Positions 54,001 through 64,000 of a DNA stretch of 64,000 bases are shown here, piece by piece. The stretch comes from Lithodes maja (Eukaryota > Arthropoda > Malacostraca > Decapoda > Lithodidae): contig JBAKBP010007470.1 of assembly GCA_037953745.1 (NCBI GenBank), positions 35,656 through 99,655 on the forward strand, read 5' to 3'. The position numbers and the translations under genes are program-made. The notes beneath the pieces were generated by a model. The model ran no database searches. It saw only the letters and a program-made list of their open reading frames with translations, and was not told the origin of the DNA. The first letter of the stretch is position 1; each line of letters starts with the position of its first letter.

Positions 54001-54778
54001 TGAAGAGACAGTCACAGAGGATGCTTCCCTACATCCAGATTTTGTTTCAAAAGTTGTTGAACATCTGCAGATACTGTGCACCTCATTTGATGACTACTTC
54101 TCGTGTGGAGAGCTACAACCCTGTGACGACTGGATCCGGCACCCTTTTAAGCAGAATATGGAAGATGTTGATGATGATAGCAACATCAAGGAAGATCTCA
54201 TCGAACTGAGAAACAATCGTGGAATCCAAATGGAGTTTGCCGATGGTCACTTGGAGCACTTCTGGGCTTCTCAGTTGGAAACGTATCCTGCACTGGCAAA
54301 GAAGGCTCTCACTGTGCTCGTGCCTTTCGCGACTACTTACCTCTGTGAGACTGGATTTTCCTGTCTGCTTCACATCAAAACCAAGAGCAGAAATCGGCTG
54401 GATCCTCAACACGATATGCGAGTGGCACTCAGCACCAAGACACCAAGATTTGATGCCATCATAAATGGAAAGCAACAGCAACAAAGTCACTGAGTTTGGC
54501 GCTCAGCCATAATAATTCACAACACACCATGCATAGTACAAGCACAATGTTTTTTTGTTTTTTTTGCTAGTATGAAAGTAATCTTAATTTTTGTAATCCT
54601 GCAATGCATTATTTTGTTGTCAGTTATGTAAATAAAGAATTAAATACATGATGGTTTTGTTACTTACACATTATGATTATGATATCAATATTGCTTTTCA
54701 TCAATTCTGGAAGGGGGTGCGAGAACTGGTTGGTGAATTGAATGGGGTGCGAACAAGGAAAAAGGTTAAGAACCACTG
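51007..54778 (+). mobile_element. Complete hAT transposon with 8-bp target duplication
   Basis: 3,772 bases from CAGTGGTTCTTAACC to GGTTAAGAACCACTG, flanked on both sides by CCCTAGAA. Subterminal repeats gggggtgcgag recur near both ends. It contains one intact transposase frame. Confidence 0.95.
52685..54493 (+). CDS. hAT transposase, ZBED5/FAM200-like
   Basis: 602 residues, uninterrupted. A BED-type finger at C38, C41, H58, H63 is the likely DNA-binding part. RNase H-like core: D186 in VDESTDVSN, D252 in CTDGAPAMLG, E555 in LCETGFSCLL, which is the order of the hAT catalytic triad. LEHFWASQLETYPALAKKAL and the C-terminal region form the dimerisation domain. An acceptor-like ttgttttccag precedes the start, so an upstream non-coding exon is possible; MSKKRRWNDD at residue 9 is an alternative start. 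Resembles domesticated ZBED5/SCAND3 proteins of vertebrates, but intact ends argue for a recent transposon. Confidence 0.95.
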   Translation: MFSRFIFSMSKKRRWNDDYVQYGFTCVTEKDGTQRPQCILCSTMFSNANLKPSKLDEHFKNRHGGKDAGNDIATLRVKRARFDRAGTLLTHGFSPTAKPLLHASYQVAYLVAKSKKPHTIAEELIKPCALEMAKTVLGQEAARKLQQVSLSNDVIRNRIVEMSDDILEQVVVDIKASPVKISLQVDESTDVSNCCQLLVVVRYVKNNKVEESFLFCHSLKTTSKAIDVFSMIKEFFTRYQLHLDRIGSICTDGAPAMLGNRSGFAALMRKEIPDLKITHCFLHRQALAAKTLPPDLKKTLEICVKIVNMIRGRALNHRLFQSFCEEVGQEHTVLLYHTEVRWLSRGRVLSRMFELREEIQQFLHGLGQELAGYFDDPEFVQMLAYLADVFTALNELNRSLQGRGMNILIASEKLATFKDKIVLWIRRVKKGNLANFPSLEETVTEDASLHPDFVSKVVEHLQILCTSFDDYFSCGELQPCDDWIRHPFKQNMEDVDDDSNIKEDLIELRNNRGIQMEFADGHLEHFWASQLETYPALAKKALTVLVPFATTYLCETGFSCLLHIKTKSRNRLDPQHDMRVALSTKTPRFDAIINGKQQQQSH

Positions 54779-55397
54779 CCCTAGAACAATGCTTAGGGTC
54801 TTATATAAGAATAACTCAAAATGTTTTCCAATACCAATACTCATACTCACTAAATGCAGAATCCAGAGATAAAACTAACATAGTCTCCCTCCACCGAGGT
54901 CAAGGTGATACTGAAGGTGGTGCAGCGCCAGCGATACCGCCGAATCCACAATATGTGAGGATGAGAGGTTGCCGGTTAGTACTTAGTAAACAGAAACGAC
55001 GAAACATAAAAGAAAATGGCACGTTTCTTCCAACATAGAAAATGAAACAGGCCCATATTGTGACCGTAAACAATTATAAGGCAAGACAAAGACACTATTT
55101 GTTTGCCATATTTATAAAGTGCATATTGTTGCAATAATGTATAGTATGAACCATCACTAAACAAATACAAAACTAAGCACAATACAATTGTGTTAATCAT
55201 ACGAAATAGTACAGTGCTATATAATTTATGTATATAACAAATATATACATGTATAATTATGTCAAAGAGAATGAAATGCATAGTATAAGATATATATAAT
55301 TATAATTTGAACCTATTATAAATAATAATAACAACCTTAGGGAAAACACCAAATTGTAAATAATTCTACTACACTAAGTAACAGAGGATATTTAACA

Positions 55398-55495
55398 GAG
55401 GATGGTGCTGCAGCAGGGGTTCGAATCCGCGCCAGTTAGCAGCTGACACAGGAAGCAAAGCTTAACCCACTAAGCACATGCACCACCCCTATTAG
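55398..55495 (-). mobile_element. tRNA-derived SINE head
   Basis: Minus strand: ggtggtgcatgtgcttagtg and ggattcgaacccc as A- and B-box-like motifs. Confidence 0.5.
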
Positions 55496-55543
55496 AAGGA
55501 AATTACAAAAGAGAAAAACAATTATATTATAAACAATCATAGC

Positions 55544-57715
55544 TTAAGCTTTCTTTAGACTATCTACCATTTCCTTTGAGGGCTGACATTTGTAACAACA
55601 ATCCTGGGCTTTCACTGCCTCAGACACAACAGTTAATGCTTGGAGGGCTGGCATCTGTAAATGGTTGCGAGTATCCGTTTTAATTAAATTAATTTTGGAA
55701 AATAACCTCTCTGCTGCACTATTGGATGTTGGTAATGCTAAAACCTGCAATGCAAATTGGGTCAAATGTTGATATTGATAATCTCCTAGGTTGTCTTTGA
55801 CTTTACACAATTTATTGTAGAACTCGATTACCCCACAATCATAATTCATTAGCTCGGGTGGTATCTGTGTGGTATCTAGGTTTCGCCATTCATTGTCTAA
55901 TATCTGCATATCTCCACCATACAGCCGAGGCACTGATTTCACAAAGTCATGCAGAGAGGGCATCAACTCCCTTGTGTTACTTTGCATTAATTTACTGGGA
56001 TCTAAAAACGATGCCATATACCAAAGTTTGTTATTAAGATCAAACCTTTTCTTGATTTGTTGGCACATCCGAATAAAAAATTCCCGACATCGTAATTGTA
56101 CATGTTCTACCATATCTTTATTGCTAAAGTATACTTCCATCTGCAGAAGCCCATGCATAGCCGAGCCTAGATAAATTTGATTTAATGGCATGTGATTACT
56201 TTGAAGATTAGGGTCAAACAACATTAGGTCGGCTTTGTCTACAAGTTCCCTGCGACAACAACTCCTTAATATATTCTGGTATAACTGCCTGATGTTGGCA
56301 TATAGCAAGTGTATAGTAGGGCTGTCTTTCTGGAATAGTAAATTAACTTTGGTGAATGATGGAAGTATATAATGTAAGAAATTCAGGTAGAGGAAAACTG
56401 ATGGGTCTCTGATATCTTTTTACTATGTATTCTATTGACTTTAGCCTTTCCTCAGATTCAGTTTGTGTGAAATACATTTTCAATGCTTCCCACTGTTCTA
56501 ATACCCTTGCACCGCTTGATGTAATGACAACTACCGTGTTTGGCATGCATGCAATATTTTGTGAGGCTTTAATTCTAGAAAGAGTTGGGCTTGTTTAAAC
56601 TAATACTTCCTTTTGACACTATGGGAGAAATGGGTGTAAATATTGCGTATTAAGTCCTCGCAGTGACGTGGAAGTGTTTTGACAGCTTCTGAAGCACAAA
56701 GATGAATGCTATGGCATATACATTTAAAAATGGTGATCCCTTGAATTGCGTTCCTCAACCGGCTACAAATTGAGTTATGCTCTCCCATTATGCTAGAGGC
56801 TCCATCAGCCGCAAAACCTACAAAGTTGTCTACAGGAATCTGATAAGTCTCAAACGTTTTCATCAAGATAGTATACAAATTTTCCCCCGTTAACCCCACA
56901 TTGTCATTATCATTACCATACATATCAATTAGTTCCAAGGTTTCTGTATTCATTATTTTAGCATCTGAATCAAAATACTTGACAATTACTGTTAAGCATT
57001 TTGTTGAACTTACGTCTGTTGACTCATCAATGATAACAGAAAATGTATTTGTTCTTAACTTACTCACAAGTGCCCTTGTTATGCACGACCCTATGGTTTT
57101 TGTTACCTCAGTGCATTTGTTTTTTTTCATGCACAGCCCCTGAGCGATGGCTGAATCAAGGAACATTACCTTGCACAAATCTACCATATGGTCTGCAATT
57201 GCAAATGGCAAATTATGCTCTGCAATGAAACATATCATAAGTATGGTAGCCAGTGTGACACCCATACTTGGAGAAGCACGAGCATGCTGGGCCTCCTGCC
57301 TGTCTCCCTGCTGACTATGTGTCGCGCCAGTAACATGGACCTGGGTTCCCTTTGAAAAGAAACAAGTACACTATTATAGACAGTAGGCCTATATTACAAC
57401 AACGTACATGGTGAAAATGGCCTGTTGCCAGTTATTTCTGCATTACAAAACTAATAAATTGCATACATTACATACAGCCGCCTGGCTGTCTCAGTGGTAC
57501 CGCCTAATTGGTCTGCCAACCAGTGGACTGGGGTTCAATCCGCGTCCGCGCTCAGATTGAACAGTTTTTTTCTGAGATAATGTCGGCAGTTTCCATCTCC
57601 CATTGAGCAAGGGAGATGAGTAACGATGATCTAATACTAAAACATGCCAAGCGCTTCCGAATACTCGAAGGAGAGACAGGCGCTGTATAGGCTACAGTAA
57701 GTAACCAGAGCATTA

Positions 57716-57756
<41 letters not shown>

Positions 57757-58070
57757 AATGTATTGTTAATAATATGCAGGATACTTGCTAGGGACAACCG
57801 GTGTGTAGAAGTTGTAAACTGTATTATACAATTAATATACAAGAAATATGTATTTATATGTCATCCCAATTGAGGCACCGTTGCAAATAAAGACTTAGAG
57901 ATAACCACATTGGCCCTACCTTATGACGTTTAATTGTTGTTAGGTCAGCACTAAACTCCTTATGGCAAATAGTGCAACTTGCTTTAGTATGGTCATCCTC
58001 CACCCGCTCCAACCAGGGCTTGTAATCCTCATTATCCAACCAATCCTCTCTAAATTTCCGCTTATATTAG
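55544..58070 (-). pseudogene. Decayed hAT transposase, BED finger to dimerisation domain
   Basis: Reading on the minus strand: a BED finger exon at about 58070-57920 (CTICHKEFSADLTTIKRHK), an intron with a SINE, then 57265-56600 with VIIDESTDVSS and GFAADGASSIMG (two of the catalytic aspartates) and CICHSIHLCASEAVK. A stop after HSVKRKY is followed by 56546-56343 (VLEQWEALKMYFT) and 56308-55544, ending LALPTSNSAAERLFSKINLI, the hAT C-terminal block. Stops and frame breaks separate the parts, so it is probably inactive. It differs from the hAT at 51-54 kb. Confidence 0.85.
57478..57560 (+). mobile_element. tRNA-like SINE head inside the decayed hAT
   Basis: ctgtctcagtggtaccgcc and ggggttcaatccg with tRNA-like spacing. 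An (ATT)n run follows at 57717-57756. Confidence 0.5.
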
Positions 58071-58074
58071 ACAA

Positions 58075-59430
58075 TTTTAGTCAGTTAAAAAGGCCCTCCA
58101 GCAATTAACAAGCTTCGAATTATCTCACTTAACCCATATTACTACCTCAGATGTTTCTTAAACTGCACAAAATCGTCTAAAAATGACAAAAATAAAATAC
58201 AAAAAACGTCCTCGGTAAAGAAGGGGTTAATGTGGCTATAACAGACGATTGTAAGTATAAGTGGACTGAGTGGGCGTTGCGTGCATGAACGGTATGTTTA
58301 CAAAAAAGGTACAGTATAATAATAAAGTAACGTTAACCTATTGGAATTTAACATACTGTAAACACTTAGGTTAGGTTAAGATTATTTTGATGATACGGTC
58401 ATGTAAACATAGCGGCGATAAGGGTACGGATGCTCGGTCCATTCTTACCAGATTTAATTCCCCTTAGGAAGGGTCTTTGGTAATTAATAGGTTACAAGCT
58501 AACATAATTACCACTATTATTTACCAAAGATCCTTCTTTAGCTTCATAAAACCATTTAAATATAACATTAATAAAAATAGTATCATTCGCACTGAAATAA
58601 TTAAATGTGAATACAAATAAATAGAATAGAGATCCTTGAATATTACATTTCCAATCATAAATCCTTTACATAAAAAACGTAACTGGTGTGGGTCATTTAA
58701 ACTAGAAACTTGTGAAGAACATAATAATGCCGATGCCCAAGTTTAATTACTCTTACCCTGAAAGGTATGCACGTTGAAGCACTTTAATGTTAGATGGTCT
58801 AGTAGTTTATTATACTTAACGGAAGCAGCTCCACAAGACACCAACTGTGGCCAAGTAGCAACACACAATGCTGATGGTAGCGTGATTTGTCACGTTGTCG
58901 ACTCAAATTGCATAATATGTTTCCATATATAATACGAATGTGGATATACTTAGGGAATTCAATAACACAAAAGTATATAAATGTATACAATTATACCATG
59001 TAAATTTATTAGCGTTTTATACCAAGCAACCCATATTTTAATATGAAAATATATTTTCGTCAATGACAAAGCATAATTGAAACAAATTATATATTTACGT
59101 CACATATAGTCCATGAGCCAAGACCCGAATTTTGGGATATCGGTACCACCCGGGGTGACTAATTCTCTTAGGTGTTTTTAGCTTGCTACATGTCTCTAGT
59201 TTATGTTTTGATATGATAGCCCTTGCACATTGGTAGCTTAATGGTCGTTATCACTTCTTGAATAGACATACCCTACCGAAAATTCCGAAATTTTTTAAAA
59301 TGTCAAATTTGGGGACAGGAATGCCTAAATGTCAACAAAATGCATATAGTAATTGTCACATTTAATACAAGTCCTGTAAATACACACTAAGCATGCCATG
59401 GGCTTGTACATACTATTATGGCAAATTACT
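58075..59430. other. AT-rich region without a recognised gene
   Basis: A CCCCTTCTGTACCGG-type MITE half (58070-58230) and short frames without domains. The part nearest 59430 is presumably the 3' flank or UTR of the large minus-strand frame. Confidence 0.5.
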
Positions 59431-59434
59431 ACTC

Positions 59435-62400
59435 CTAAATATCATCTACATCAGACTCGGAATCTGACTGTTGTGCCACCGGCTCTTCTTCAATAGCCGT
59501 GTTCTGACATGTCTGTAACCTGCACATGTCCGTGCATTTTAGACCATTGCTGAGGCAAGTACACTTAAGGAGTTCGCATGACCGCACACACTTGCAAGAC
59601 AGTAGCTGCATAACAGCATCTGGTGCTGGTGAGCCTCGCATCCAGTTGACGGCAAGCTTACCGTCCTCATCTGTCATCCAACCGCAGTCTGTTGGGTTCG
59701 CAACAAATGGCTGGCTCTGAAGACTTCTCCTCCAGAGCGCAGCCTGGTAGTTTGCACGCAGTGCATGCATGAAGAGGCAGTCCTCACAAGGAGGGAGTTG
59801 ACTTGACTCTACCTCTCCACGTCTTGCACAGAACAGCTCATACCGAAGCTTGTTTACCTTAGTTGTGTGGGTAGATGGTAGGTACATGTGGCAGGTGATT
59901 TCCTGTAGCTTCTCAAAGAGTTCAGGAGACACTTCCCATGAGCGTCCAAGTTCGTGAAAAGCATCCTGGTATGTCTTGTCCATCTTCACCTGCTTGAGTG
60001 TCGTCATCTTCCCTCGGCCAGCGAATGCACTGACGGTATCACAGCCTGTAAAGGCATGCATACCAATCAATGAATCACACACGCTGCCTCCCAGTGTGCG
60101 GCTCAGTGTGGTGATATCCAGGAATCTTGTCCGGTTCTTCGTCCCGCACTTCTGGAACAGATGGGATGGGATCTTGTGGCACATGCCAAGACACAACACC
60201 ATGACGTCTGTATCTTCTGCAGTGATGATGACAGACTTGTTCCCAGATTCTGCTGCATGAAGTGCATGGAGAAGAAGGCGTGTGTCTGCTTCTTCTTGAG
60301 TTGACTTAAGCTCAGGAGCCTCTTCCCACTGCTCTTTGGTGATCTTGAAGCAGCGCTGCTCACATGTGACATACAGCTCCTTGTCCTTGAGCTTCTCCCT
60401 GTGCTGTGGTGCCTTCCATTCTTCTACCAAGAACTTGATAAGACTTGCCTTGTTGGAGGAACTACCGAGTAACTTTCTCCACTGCTGGATGTTGTGCCCA
60501 GGTTGAATGTTCTTGAAATGAATTCCTGTGCCTGCACTTCTTTTGGCTCGTTCTGTATCCTTGATGGAGGTCTCCTTGTAGATATCAAACACAACATCAA
60601 TGCGCCTGCTCTTAGCACCTTCATGAACAGCGTGACTCAGTGCTGTACCTGCAAGCTGTGAAAAAGTTTTGTCGTTTCCCTTCAGTTTGTGGACCAGGCT
60701 CATCCCATCAATTATGGTAGCAGAGGGCTCGGGTATCACTTCTGCAGGAGAAACATTCCTCTCTAACTCCTTTGCTAGAGCAGCCTTGTTGGTCTTGCGG
60801 AGAGACCCATCACCGCTGGCAAGTGCCCAAGGCAAAGGCCCAAGGGGATGAGCCAAGACATCACTCATTTTGAGCTTTCTGTTCTCGGCAACAAGGATCA
60901 TCTGGCCAAATAGGTTCCTGTCAGCCTTTAAGATAGCCTCCTTGGCATGGTCTTGTGAGCGTGGCTTCATTCTGATGTTAGTGAACGTTCTCAGTTTCGT
61001 CTTCGTCATCGTGTCATGAAACTGTATAGTTGGCGTATCGATCTCCAGGCGCTCTTCCTTGAAGGCTTGATATGCATCCTCTCCTATTCTGTAGGCCCCT
61101 AGAAGGTCTTTGACAACTTCTGGTGGTGCCATAGTCGCAGTTGACAAACTGACAAGATCTTCTTGCTCTGCGTTGAAGGGGTTCAACCAGCTGGTCTCCA
61201 TCAGTTGAACTAAAGATTGGACATCGGCCTCATCTCTTCTAATCCTGGCCATCTGTAGGTCTGGGTGGCTGAAGTCAGTATACTTTTGGCCTACTACCAT
61301 AGTCCTGAGCTGCCTTAAGTACCTGCTGCGATACTCCGATGTCAGGTAGTACCTGGCGACAGCTCCGCCTTTCAGGCTGAAGCCTTTTGTGCCCCCTGGT
61401 GTCTGGGTGTCTTTGTTGATCGTCTCTTCGATTGTCTGGTCCACAGGGATCCGTCCAAAGGGATTCTTGCTACCGATCTGGACCGAAAAGCCACCTTGCA
61501 TGAAGTGTTCATGGACCTCTGGATGTTCAATGGGCAGTCGAGACATCAAGGCATAGTAGTAGGTTAGGAACCGGGCATAGTTCACTTTGTCATAGGCAAA
61601 ACACCACGGTATCATCTGTCGGATTGCTCCTAGGTGGAGCATCCAGTTGCCTTCTCTGGAGGCTCGAATTAAGTCCAGCATGATCTCAACCATGTCCAGG
61701 TATGACATCCAGAATGCTGAGAGGTTGTGTTCATCTCTGAGGGTCTCAAGATAAACTTGGAAAAGCTTCATGATATGTGTGCATGATTCACTCTCCATCA
61801 GCTCTTGAAAGAGTCCCTGAGACACATTGCTGTGAAAGCTGTTGATGTCCTTCAGTGTTTCATCTAGATGGTGTATGTCCCTTGAATGGTTTTCTTCTAG
61901 CCATGAAAGGAAGCCTTTCCATGCAAGCCTCATCAGTGCTTCATACACGAGCTTGTGTAGTCTCACTGCTCTGTTGTACCTCTTGCCGTTCATCACTCCT
62001 GACACTGATCCTTCTGCGATGATACCTGATTCCACACACAGATCTCTAAGACCTGCATCTTGAAACCTCTTTCCTATGGTGGAGATGAGATTACAGATTG
62101 TGTGGAAGACGCCCATCCTGATGATAATGTTCTTGAACTTCTCTTGTTTCCAGATAACTTCGGCAGCTTTGGCATAGAGTGCTTGATCAAACACGCACAC
62201 AATCTTGTTAAGCTGTAAGGACTGCATGATAGCATGCGTTTGTTCCAAGATTTCATTAACGGTGGACATTTCTGTTGCGGGAGCATTGATAGTGGGCAGG
62301 TAGCTTACAGTGTCCTGAACCACTGCAATGTCTCTGCGCATTTTGATGTTGAACCCAGTCCAACTGCTGATGGACTGGTCCTCATGGTCTGACATTCGAG

Positions 62401-64000
62401 TAAGAAGCCAGATATGGTTCTTTGTCTTTGAATCCTGGACTTCCTTGGTAGTGTCGACATACGCAGTCTCAATCCTAGGTGGCCCTGCCCGCCGCCCAAC
62501 ATTGTATATTGGCAGCATTGATGATGTCTGAGTGATGCTTCTTATCTTGGACTTGGTAATCTCTGGCAGGACTTTCTCTGGCACAGAGCCTGCAACCTTG
62601 GACTGGACAGCAATGCCATTGACTCTATGAGAAGTACCTGCTCCACTTAGGGTCTCTTCAAGTCGGTCAATGTTATCCCAGGCCAGGGTTGTGAACACAC
62701 CAGGGTAGATGTTTGCTGGCAGTGGAATGTCATCCTTTGAGCATTCCAGCTTCTGGATACAAAGGGCTGTATCGATCTCCTCAAACATTGAGTAAGACAC
62801 ACAGTGACCAAGACGATTCAGAGTTCGGATCAGTTCTGTGTTTCCTGTCAAAGACTTTACAGCATTGGTCAGCAGTACGTGCTTGGGTGGTTTTGTCTTG
62901 CCACTGGTAACAGCAAAGACCAAGTCACTGCCAAAGGAAGTGGCAAGACGTTGAGCTCTTTCAGAGGGAGTTTCACACTCACACTCTCCTGTCAGCAGGG
63001 TGTGCAGGAATTGAGTGACTGCTGCAGGAATGACATTCTGATCTGTATCGGGAGGCCATGGCTGACTCACATCTTGTTTATTGATCTCATTCCTCAGCTG
63101 CATTCCTGCTTTGGTTAAGACATCTTCAGAGTTAGCTGCTCTTGCTTCTTGCAGGTCTTTTGCCATTTTGTGTGCTTGCCGGGCAAGGTCGTCCATTGAG
63201 AGGCTGCGTGGATAGATTAGAAGCTTTCCTTTCTCATCTGGGACAAAGCGTAGTGATTCTCCAAACTCGGTTTCAATCTTTCGGCGAACATGTTTCTTTG
63301 TCGCTGGTTTCAGTTGGATAATACCACGGGACATCATGGATCTCTCAAGCCTAGATGTGAGGTTTGTCATAGGCAGTACCTCTGGGTTGGGGAATAATTT
63401 GGTCCTTATATACAAGCAGAGTTCCTCGAGGGCTTCTGTCTCAACCTCTTCGTAGCGTGCTTCCTCGCTTTCTTCCTGATTTTCACCTGCACCCGACCTG
63501 GCGGCCGCTGGGAAATCATCTTTTGTGAAGAGTTTGTAGCACGACTTGTGGTAGTGACCCTCTGCAGCAACAAGGTCTCTGCTAACTAAACCAAGGATTC
63601 TCTGGTTGAGTTTCCTTATTGCTGCTCTGCGAATCTTCTCATCTGCTCGTAGCTCAACACACTGTATGAGTGGCTCCCTTGTCTTTGTTGTTTTTATGTA
63701 CTTGCTTGACTTCTCGCAGAAGATACATCCTTTGGCATACACCCTGCTAGTACTAGGGGCATCCCTTGATGCCCTCCTCCTGGGGTCGACGCTTGCTGAT
63801 TCTATCTTGACACCCTTGGCAAGGATAGAATCCAGTGACTTCTTCATTGTAAAGAGACTACGACATTTACGGTGATAATGTATGTGTGGTATTCCTCCTT
63901 CTTCAAGGCCCTTGGCTGCTTCCAGGACTGGATCATGCTGCCTGATTTCTGCAGCCCTGAGCAATGTGTTCCAGGAGTCCAAATCCTGTGGTGACACCAG
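59435..64000 (-). CDS. Giant protein with C2HC fingers, possible RNase H-like core, FEN1-like nuclease and CXC module (5' truncated)
   Basis: At least 1,520 codons without a stop or intron. The frame is open at the window edge, and its apparent first codon is GTG, so the true start is outside. Residues 40-50 (HYHRKCRSLF) and 91-157 (CIFC ... HYHKSCYKLF) form a duplicated Cys/His finger. Residues 436-690 hold LAWDNIDRLEETLSG (D441), VCVFDQALYAKA (D604), RMGVFHTICNLISTIGKRF and IIAEGS (E662), suggestive of an RNase H-like transposase core. Residues 1095-1335 carry a FEN1/XPG-like acidic set: D1097, D1138, E1236, D1238, D1262, D1264, D1320. Residues 1468-1499 (CKC..C..CTC..C..C..CQN) resemble a CXC/tesmin DNA-binding module. 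An acidic tail ends ESDVDDI. Similar long proteins are recalled as multicopy in invertebrate genomes, so it is probably of mobile origin. The precise family is not known to me. Confidence 0.75.
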   Translation of the reverse strand: MVSPQDLDSWNTLLRAAEIRQHDPVLEAAKGLEEGGIPHIHYHRKCRSLFTMKKSLDSILAKGVKIESASVDPRRRASRDAPSTSRVYAKGCIFCEKSSKYIKTTKTREPLIQCVELRADEKIRRAAIRKLNQRILGLVSRDLVAAEGHYHKSCYKLFTKDDFPAAARSGAGENQEESEEARYEEVETEALEELCLYIRTKLFPNPEVLPMTNLTSRLERSMMSRGIIQLKPATKKHVRRKIETEFGESLRFVPDEKGKLLIYPRSLSMDDLARQAHKMAKDLQEARAANSEDVLTKAGMQLRNEINKQDVSQPWPPDTDQNVIPAAVTQFLHTLLTGECECETPSERAQRLATSFGSDLVFAVTSGKTKPPKHVLLTNAVKSLTGNTELIRTLNRLGHCVSYSMFEEIDTALCIQKLECSKDDIPLPANIYPGVFTTLAWDNIDRLEETLSGAGTSHRVNGIAVQSKVAGSVPEKVLPEITKSKIRSITQTSSMLPIYNVGRRAGPPRIETAYVDTTKEVQDSKTKNHIWLLTRMSDHEDQSISSWTGFNIKMRRDIAVVQDTVSYLPTINAPATEMSTVNEILEQTHAIMQSLQLNKIVCVFDQALYAKAAEVIWKQEKFKNIIIRMGVFHTICNLISTIGKRFQDAGLRDLCVESGIIAEGSVSGVMNGKRYNRAVRLHKLVYEALMRLAWKGFLSWLEENHSRDIHHLDETLKDINSFHSNVSQGLFQELMESESCTHIMKLFQVYLETLRDEHNLSAFWMSYLDMVEIMLDLIRASREGNWMLHLGAIRQMIPWCFAYDKVNYARFLTYYYALMSRLPIEHPEVHEHFMQGGFSVQIGSKNPFGRIPVDQTIEETINKDTQTPGGTKGFSLKGGAVARYYLTSEYRSRYLRQLRTMVVGQKYTDFSHPDLQMARIRRDEADVQSLVQLMETSWLNPFNAEQEDLVSLSTATMAPPEVVKDLLGAYRIGEDAYQAFKEERLEIDTPTIQFHDTMTKTKLRTFTNIRMKPRSQDHAKEAILKADRNLFGQMILVAENRKLKMSDVLAHPLGPLPWALASGDGSLRKTNKAALAKELERNVSPAEVIPEPSATIIDGMSLVHKLKGNDKTFSQLAGTALSHAVHEGAKSRRIDVVFDIYKETSIKDTERAKRSAGTGIHFKNIQPGHNIQQWRKLLGSSSNKASLIKFLVEEWKAPQHREKLKDKELYVTCEQRCFKITKEQWEEAPELKSTQEEADTRLLLHALHAAESGNKSVIITAEDTDVMVLCLGMCHKIPSHLFQKCGTKNRTRFLDITTLSRTLGGSVCDSLIGMHAFTGCDTVSAFAGRGKMTTLKQVKMDKTYQDAFHELGRSWEVSPELFEKLQEITCHMYLPSTHTTKVNKLRYELFCARRGEVESSQLPPCEDCLFMHALRANYQAALWRRSLQSQPFVANPTDCGWMTDEDGKLAVNWMRGSPAPDAVMQLLSCKCVRSCELLKCTCLSNGLKCTDMCRLQTCQNTAIEEEPVAQQSDSESDVDDI

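Overview
The window is animal nuclear DNA. It holds spliced genes with GT-AG introns, dense microsatellites, tRNA-derived SINEs, non-LTR retrotransposons, hAT transposons and many short inverted-repeat elements. This mixture suggests an arthropod, most likely a decapod crustacean. That assignment is inferred from repeat style and gene content; no diagnostic marker was read.

Layout. (1) 1-13,160, plus strand: the 3' part of a receptor-type protein tyrosine phosphatase gene. Eleven exons were traced, covering juxtamembrane, transmembrane, one catalytic PTP domain, an acidic tail, the stop and a poly(A) signal. (2) 13,200-18,900: intergenic repeats and RTE-like LINE remnants. (3) 18,923-37,526, minus strand: a 4-coumarate-CoA-ligase/luciferase-like acyl-CoA synthetase gene. 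Ten exons join in frame and only the extreme N-terminus is missing. Its introns hold a nearly intact 4.4-kb LINE with a 2A-like ribosome-skipping motif, several nested MITEs, and degenerate tandem copies of the gene's own exon edges. (4) 38,054-39,936: a long inverted repeat with promoter-like arms just upstream of that gene. (5) 40-51 kb: nested MITEs, satellites, SINEs and a 5'-truncated LINE whose reverse transcriptase carries a perfect in-frame 75-bp triplication over motif A. (6) 51,007-54,778: an apparently complete hAT transposon with an 8-bp target duplication and a 602-aa transposase. (7) 55.5-58.1 kb, minus: a decayed second hAT. (8) 59,435-64,000, minus: a very large uninterrupted reading frame that runs off the window end. 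It combines duplicated C2HC-like fingers, a possible RNase H-like core, a FEN1/XPG-type nuclease signature and a C-terminal CXC-like cysteine module. This is the best candidate for an undescribed system.

The two host genes are independent of each other. Most of the rest is layered mobile DNA. Several insertions can be ordered because a related element in the same window preserves the empty site.
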